A stretch of 64,000 bases of DNA from Actinomyces sp. HMSC035G02 (GTDB lineage Bacteria; Actinomycetota; Actinomycetes; Actinomycetales; Actinomycetaceae): NCBI GenBank assembly GCA_001838165.1, contig KV835856.1, positions 55,156 to 119,155 of the forward strand, read 5' to 3'. The number at the start of each line of letters is the position of its first letter. Position 1 is the first letter of the stretch. This document shows positions 57,299-64,000 of this stretch, one piece after another. Position numbers and translations under genes: made by a program. The notes beneath the pieces were generated by a model. That model was not told the origin of the DNA, made no database searches, and worked only from the letters and a program-made list of their open reading frames with translations.

Positions 57299-57787
57299 AT
57301 GCACATCCTTGTTACTGCAGCATCAAAGCACGGGGCGACGGATGAGGTCGCCGATGCCATCGCGAAGCGCCTCGAGGCGGCGGGCTTTACCGTCGATCGC
57401 GTCGCGCCCGCTGACGTGACCGCAGTCGAACCTTACGACGCCGTGGTTGTCGGCTCTGCCGTCTACATTCTCCAGTGGATGCCCGAGGCGCACGACTTTA
57501 TGGAGCGTTTCAAGGACGATCTGCGCGACAAGCCCGTCTGGGCCTTCTCCGTCGGCATGAATGGCGTGCCGAAGCACTCGGAGCAGGATGGCAATCGTGT
57601 CGGCCCGCTGCTGACCCACGTCAACTGCCGCGAGCTGCGTACGTTCCCGGGGCGCTACAAGCCGGAGCTCCTGTCGCTGCGCGAGCGCTCGGTTGCGCGC
57701 CTCGCTGGCGTCGTTGAGGGCGACTTCCGTGACTGGGATGCGATCAACGCATGGGCAGACGATATCGCGGCTCAGCTGAGCGCCTGA
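57299..57787 (+). CDS. flavodoxin-fold protein (HemG-like)
   Basis: The 162-residue protein has a flavodoxin-like fold: MHILVTAASKHGATDEVADA as the FMN-phosphate-binding opening, and YDAVVVGSAVYILQWMPEAH with VWAFSVGMNGVP later. It resembles the flavodoxin domain family that includes menaquinone-dependent protoporphyrinogen oxidase HemG, but the substrate is not clear. It stands alone between pheT and argR with its own promoter and terminator. Confidence 0.75.
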   Translation: MHILVTAASKHGATDEVADAIAKRLEAAGFTVDRVAPADVTAVEPYDAVVVGSAVYILQWMPEAHDFMERFKDDLRDKPVWAFSVGMNGVPKHSEQDGNRVGPLLTHVNCRELRTFPGRYKPELLSLRERSVARLAGVVEGDFRDWDAINAWADDIAAQLSA

Positions 57788-57799
57788 GAGCATTGATAG

Positions 57800-57831
57800 C
57801 AAGCGGGTGAGGGACATTCCTCGCCCGCTTG
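57800..57831 (+). terminator. terminator after the flavodoxin gene
   Basis: CAAGCGGGTGAGG (57800-57812) pairs with CCTCGCCCGCTTG (57819-57831) with one T-G pair and a 6-base loop. CTAATTT follows. Confidence 0.85.
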
Positions 57832-57839
57832 CTAATTTA

Positions 57840-57869
57840 TATGCATACATGTGTATAATCATGCATATG
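57840..57869 (+). promoter_or_regulatory. argR promoter overlapped by ARG-box-like repeats
   Basis: A consensus TATAAT (57854-57859) ends 7 bases before the argR ATG. ATGCAT occurs on each side (57841-57846 and 57861-57866), in an AT-rich palindromic stretch; ATGCAT-type half-sites are found in actinobacterial ARG boxes. Autorepression by ArgR is the natural reading. Confidence 0.5.
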
Positions 57870-58382
57870 AGTGCAACACCCGCATTTCCGAGCACAAAGA
57901 GTGCGCGGCATGAGATGATTCGTAATCTCCTGGCCTCCGAGTCCATCGGTAGTCAGGAGGGGCTTCGTGGCCGCCTCGCCGAGCGGGGAATCGAGGTCAC
58001 CCAGACGACGCTCTCCCGCGATCTCATGGACCTGCGCGCGACGAAGATCCGCGATGCGTCCGGCGCACTTATTTACACGGTGCCCGACCACGACGGCGGT
58101 CTTACCCACGACGCTGAAGCCGCAAACGTTCGTCTGGCGCGGTGGTGCCAGCTGCTCCTCGTCACCTCCGTGAAGGTGGGAAACCAGCTCGTCTTGCGCA
58201 CCCAGGTAGGTGCTGCCAACCTCCTCGCGTCATCGATCGACGCAGTGAGGCGCGACGAGATCGCCGGAACAATCGCCGGTGACGATACGATCCTCGTGAT
58301 CTGCCGCAGCGAAGAAGGCGCGGCCGAGGTCGAACGCACCTTGCTGGCCCTCGCCGAACCCGGCGCACTCCCCGAAAACTAG
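57867..58382 (+). CDS. argR: arginine repressor
   Basis: ArgR (171 residues) is a hexameric regulator that binds ARG boxes when loaded with arginine. The N-terminal winged helix shows GSQEGLRGRLAERGIEVTQT followed by TLSRDLMDLRATKI. The C-terminal oligomerisation and arginine-binding domain has RTQVGAANLLASSIDAVRRD and GTIAGDDTILVICR. The ATG at 57867 is chosen because the TATAAT lies 7 bases upstream; in-frame ATGs at 57849 and 57861 would fall inside or right after the promoter. argG follows. Confidence 0.93.
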   Translation: MSATPAFPSTKSARHEMIRNLLASESIGSQEGLRGRLAERGIEVTQTTLSRDLMDLRATKIRDASGALIYTVPDHDGGLTHDAEAANVRLARWCQLLLVTSVKVGNQLVLRTQVGAANLLASSIDAVRRDEIAGTIAGDDTILVICRSEEGAAEVERTLLALAEPGALPEN

Positions 58383-58444
58383 CCCCGGCCTCGTACTGAG
58401 ACACGCCCCGGGCACCACGAACCCAACAATTGGAAGGAACCCAC

Positions 58445-59665
58445 ATGTCGAGCAAAGATCGCGTCGTCCTGGCGTATTCAGGCGGCCTGGACACCTCTGT
58501 CGCCATCGGATGGATCGGCGAGCAGACCGGTCGCGAGGTCGTCGCCGTGGCCGTTGACGTCGGCCAGGGTGGAGAGGATCTCGAGGTCATTCGTCAGCGA
58601 GCCCTCGACTGTGGCGCTGTGGAAGCGTACGTGGCTGACGCACGCGACGAGTTCGCAGAAGAGTACTGCATGCCCGCGCTCAAGGCCAACGCTCTGTACG
58701 AAGGCAAGTACCCCCTCGTGTCGGCCCTGTCGCGTCCCGTCATCACCAAGCACCTGGTGAAGGCAGCTCGCGAGTTTGGCGCGACGACCGTCGCCCACGG
58801 CTGCACGGGCAAGGGCAATGATCAGGTTCGTTTCGAGGTCTCGATTACCTCGATGGCTCCCGACATGGACTGCATTTCGCCGGTTCGCGACCTTGCTCTG
58901 ACGCGTGACGTCGCGATCGACTACGCGGAGAAGCACAACCTGCCGATTGAGACCACCAAGCACAACCCCTTCTCGATCGACCAGAACGTCTGGGGCCGAG
59001 CCATCGAGACTGGCTTCCTCGAAGACCTGTGGAACGCCCCCACGAAGGACGTCTACAACTACACCGATGATCCGACCTACCCGCCCCTGCCGGACGAGGT
59101 TGTCATCACCTTCGATAAGGGCATCCCGGTCGCCATCGACGGGCGCCCCGTCACGCCGCTCGAGGCCATCCAGGAAATGAACCGTCGCGCGGGCGCTCAG
59201 GGTATCGGCCGCATCGACATGGTCGAGGACCGCCTCGTCGGCATCAAGTCCCGCGAAATTTACGAGGCCCCCGGTGCGGTCGCGCTTATCGAGGCGCACC
59301 AGGCTCTCGAGTCGGTGACGCTGGAGCGCATGCAGCGTCGTTACAAGCGCCAGCTTGAGCAGACCTGGGGAGAACTCGTCTACGAGGCCCAGTGGTACTC
59401 GCCGCTGAAGAAGTCGATGGATGCGTTCATCGAGCACACGCAGGAATACGTGTCCGGCGACATTCGTATGGTTCTGCACGGCGGTCGCGCAACCGTCAAC
59501 GGTCGCCGCTCCGAGTCCTCGCTGTACGACTTCAACCTTGCGACCTACGAGACCGGCGATACCTTCGATCAGTCGTCGTCGCGCGGATTCATCGACATCT
59601 ACGGTCTGCAGTCGAAGCTCGCAGCGGCCCGTGATGTGCGTTTCGGCGTGAACATGGGGTACTGA
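58445..59665 (+). CDS. argG: argininosuccinate synthase
   Basis: ArgG (406 residues) joins citrulline and aspartate with ATP. The nucleotide-binding loop is [55 protein letters not shown] and [17 protein letters not shown] are characteristic. GGAAGGAA stands 7 bases before the ATG. It lies 62 bases after argR; that gap begins with a 12/13 match to the repeated 13-mer. Its product is used by ArgH, encoded 1.5 kb further on. argCJBDF are not in this window. Confidence 0.96.
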   Translation: MSSKDRVVLAYSGGLDTSVAIGWIGEQTGREVVAVAVDVGQGGEDLEVIRQRALDCGAVEAYVADARDEFAEEYCMPALKANALYEGKYPLVSALSRPVITKHLVKAAREFGATTVAHGCTGKGNDQVRFEVSITSMAPDMDCISPVRDLALTRDVAIDYAEKHNLPIETTKHNPFSIDQNVWGRAIETGFLEDLWNAPTKDVYNYTDDPTYPPLPDEVVITFDKGIPVAIDGRPVTPLEAIQEMNRRAGAQGIGRIDMVEDRLVGIKSREIYEAPGAVALIEAHQALESVTLERMQRRYKRQLEQTWGELVYEAQWYSPLKKSMDAFIEHTQEYVSGDIRMVLHGGRATVNGRRSESSLYDFNLATYETGDTFDQSSSRGFIDIYGLQSKLAAARDVRFGVNMGY

Positions 59666-59714
59666 CCGACAGGTTGAGGGCGTTCTCACAGAGAATGTCT
59701 CAGTTGGGTTTCAA

Positions 59715-59748
59715 GAGGCGGGAGCGGCGAGAAGGCTGCTCCCGCCTC
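59715..59748 (+). terminator. terminator after argG
   Basis: A perfect 11-base-pair stem (59715-59725 with 59738-59748) with a 12-base loop separates argG from the next gene. Confidence 0.75.
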
Positions 59749-59751
59749 GCT

Positions 59752-59757
59752 TACTGT
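59752..59757 (+). promoter_or_regulatory. -10 box of a leaderless promoter for the O-antigen-ligase-like gene
   Basis: TACTGT lies 7 bases before the ATG at 59765, directly after the argG terminator. Confidence 0.4.
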
Positions 59758-59764
59758 TTCGTGT

Positions 59765-62591
<2,827 letters not shown>

Positions 62592-62661
62592 CGGCTGCAG
62601 ACGCAAGCCGATACACTAAGACGGTATTCATCCGTCGAATCCGCAAGGAAGGACAACTTTC

Positions 62662-63924
62662 GTGACAGACATTCTGGACGAACTGCAGTGGCGTGGGCTG
62701 CTCGCGCAGCACACCGACCTCGAGGCGCTCCGCGAGCACCTGAACGCCGGACCTGTCACCTTCTATTGCGGCTATGACCCGACCGCGCCCTCGCTGCACC
62801 ACGGACACCTGGTTCAGCTGATCGTCATGCGTCACCTGCAGCTCGCCGGCCACCGTCCGCTCGCTCTCGTGGGTGGCGCAACCGGGCAGATCGGCGACCC
62901 CCGTCAGAGCGGCGAGCGTCAGCTCCAGTCGACCGAGGTCGTGAAGGGGTGGGCGGATCGCCTGCATTCGCAGATTTCGAAGTTCCTCGACTTCGAGGGC
63001 CCCGCTGCCGCCACGATGGTGAACAACCTCGACTGGACGCAGGAGATGAGCGCCATCGACCTGCTGCGCACGATCGGCAAGTACTTCCGCGTGGGCACCA
63101 TGCTCAACAAGGACATCGTCGCGCGCCGTATTGCCTCGGACGAGGGCATCTCCTACACGGAGTTCTCCTACCAGGTGCTCCAGGCCAACGACTTCCTCGA
63201 ACTCTACCGTCGCAACGGCTGCACGCTCGAGACCGGTGGTAACGACCAGTGGGGAAACATGGTGGGCGGTGTCGACCTGATCCGTAAGGTCGAGGGCGTC
63301 GATACCCACGTCATGACGACCCCGATCATCACCAAGGCCGACGGTACGAAGTTCGGCAAGTCCGAGGGTGGTGCCATCTGGCTCGATCCGGAGATGATGA
63401 CCCCCTACGCCTTCTACCAGTTCTGGCTCCAGGTTGCGGATGACGACGTCGTGCGCTTCCTGAAGATCTTCACGTTCAAGTCGCGCGAGGAGATCGAGGC
63501 GCTCGCCGTTGAGGTTGCCGAGCGTCCGCATCAGCGTGCCGCGCAGAAGGCGCTGGCGGCCTCCGTCACCGAGCTCGTGCACGGCGCCGATCAGCTTCAG
63601 CGTGTTCTCGCCGCGACCGATGCCCTGTGGGGTGGCGGCGACATCCGTGATCTCGACGAGGCAACGCTGGCCGCTGCGACCGCAGACCTGCCGCGCGCAT
63701 CTCTCACCATTGGGGAGTCGACCGTGGTGGACGCTCTCGTCGCTCTCGGGTTTGAGAAGGGCAAGACCGCCGCGCGGCGCACCATCTCATCCGGTGGCGC
63801 CTCCATCAACAACGTCAAGGTCGAGGATCCCGAGGCTGTTCTGCGCGAAGAAGACGTTCTCGCCGGTGGACTGGCTCTCATTCGTAAGGGCCGCAAGAAT
63901 CTTGCTGTTCTCGAACTGAGCTGA
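62662..63924 (+). CDS. tyrS: tyrosyl-tRNA synthetase
   Basis: TyrRS (420 residues) charges tRNA-Tyr. The class I HIGH motif is in YDPTAPSLHHGHLVQL and KMSKS appears as KFGKSEGG. The tyrosine-binding stretch is TEFSYQVLQANDFLELYRRN with GGNDQWGNMVGG. A C-terminal S4 RNA-binding domain follows (about 350-420, KTAARRTISSGGASINNVKV). The GTG start has AAGGAAGGA upstream. TACACT (62613-62618) may be the -10. Confidence 0.96.
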   Translation: MTDILDELQWRGLLAQHTDLEALREHLNAGPVTFYCGYDPTAPSLHHGHLVQLIVMRHLQLAGHRPLALVGGATGQIGDPRQSGERQLQSTEVVKGWADRLHSQISKFLDFEGPAAATMVNNLDWTQEMSAIDLLRTIGKYFRVGTMLNKDIVARRIASDEGISYTEFSYQVLQANDFLELYRRNGCTLETGGNDQWGNMVGGVDLIRKVEGVDTHVMTTPIITKADGTKFGKSEGGAIWLDPEMMTPYAFYQFWLQVADDDVVRFLKIFTFKSREEIEALAVEVAERPHQRAAQKALAASVTELVHGADQLQRVLAATDALWGGGDIRDLDEATLAAATADLPRASLTIGESTVVDALVALGFEKGKTAARRTISSGGASINNVKVEDPEAVLREEDVLAGGLALIRKGRKNLAVLELS

Positions 63925-63935
63925 TCGCTTCGAAT

Positions 63936-63973
63936 AAGAGGGTGACCGACAATCGTCGGACACCCTCTTTTCG
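63936..63973 (+). terminator. intrinsic terminator after tyrS
   Basis: A stem of about 15 base pairs (63936-63950 with 63955-63969, one A-A mismatch) with the loop AATC is followed by a T-run. The last 27 bases of the window hold nothing I recognise. Confidence 0.9.
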
Positions 63974-64000
63974 TTGTGTTTGTGTGGTTTGTGGGGTGTG

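Overview
The window is a dense, GC-rich stretch of chromosome from an actinobacterium, most likely an Actinomycetaceae member of the Schaalia/Actinomyces type. The evidence is high-GC codon use, actinobacterial marker families (DUF3145, DUF2469, DUF3052, Rv2175c-like), an AceE-type pyruvate dehydrogenase E1, a polyphosphate glucokinase, and gene order close to that of Mycobacterium and Streptomyces. The genus is inferred from protein character and cannot be confirmed here. I see no prophage, insertion sequence or CRISPR array; nearly everything is core genome.

Layout. (1) 1-5.9 kb: aroG end, a PASTA kinase, its Rv2175c-like neighbour, a polyprenyl synthase, and the principal sigma factor with a lysine-rich tail. 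(2) 6-10.5 kb: SRP pathway (ftsY, ffh) and an amidohydrolase. (3) 10.7-20 kb: rpsP-khpA-rimM-trmD(GNAT fusion), rplS, lepB-rnhB, DUF2469, yraN-comM-dprA and xerC. (4) 20-34.4 kb: a degenerate M23 protein, rpsB-tsf, pyrH-frr-cdsA-rlmN, two DivIVA-like genes, dxr-rseP-ispG, proS-def. (5) 34.6-41.5 kb: DUF3145 with an acyl-carrier-like protein, aspA, a flavin reductase between twin terminators, aceE, DUF3052 and tRNA-Val. (6) 41.5-53.3 kb: ndh, menE, lipA, lipB (minus strand), Nif3, a coiled-coil protein, a GH29 fucosidase, yaaA, RNase P RNA, ppgK, map and panB. (7) 53.4-64 kb: pheST, a flavodoxin, argR-argG, an O-antigen-ligase-like protein, argH and tyrS.

Functionally it joins translation (ribosomal proteins, EF-Ts, RRF, deformylase, methionine aminopeptidase, Pro/Phe/Tyr-tRNA synthetases, tRNA and rRNA modification), protein export (SRP, signal peptidase, site-2 protease), isoprenoid/quinone supply (dxr, ispG, idsA, menE, ndh), lipoate and pyruvate dehydrogenase, the last two arginine steps with their repressor, and two DNA-processing genes linked to natural transformation (comM, dprA).

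The most interesting signals are small. At least fourteen transcription units have a TANNNT -10 hexamer exactly 6-7 bases before the start codon, pointing to widespread leaderless mRNAs. One of these leads to a 17-codon upstream ORF whose stop overlaps the DUF3052 start. A 13-mer, GACGAGGCCGGGG, recurs seven times exactly, in terminators, intergenic DNA and protein linkers in different codon phases, resembling an uptake-type signal. Several proteins have lost key residues: an acyl-carrier-like protein with Asp for the modified Ser, an M23 pseudo-peptidase, and a zinc-ribbon protein without cysteines.
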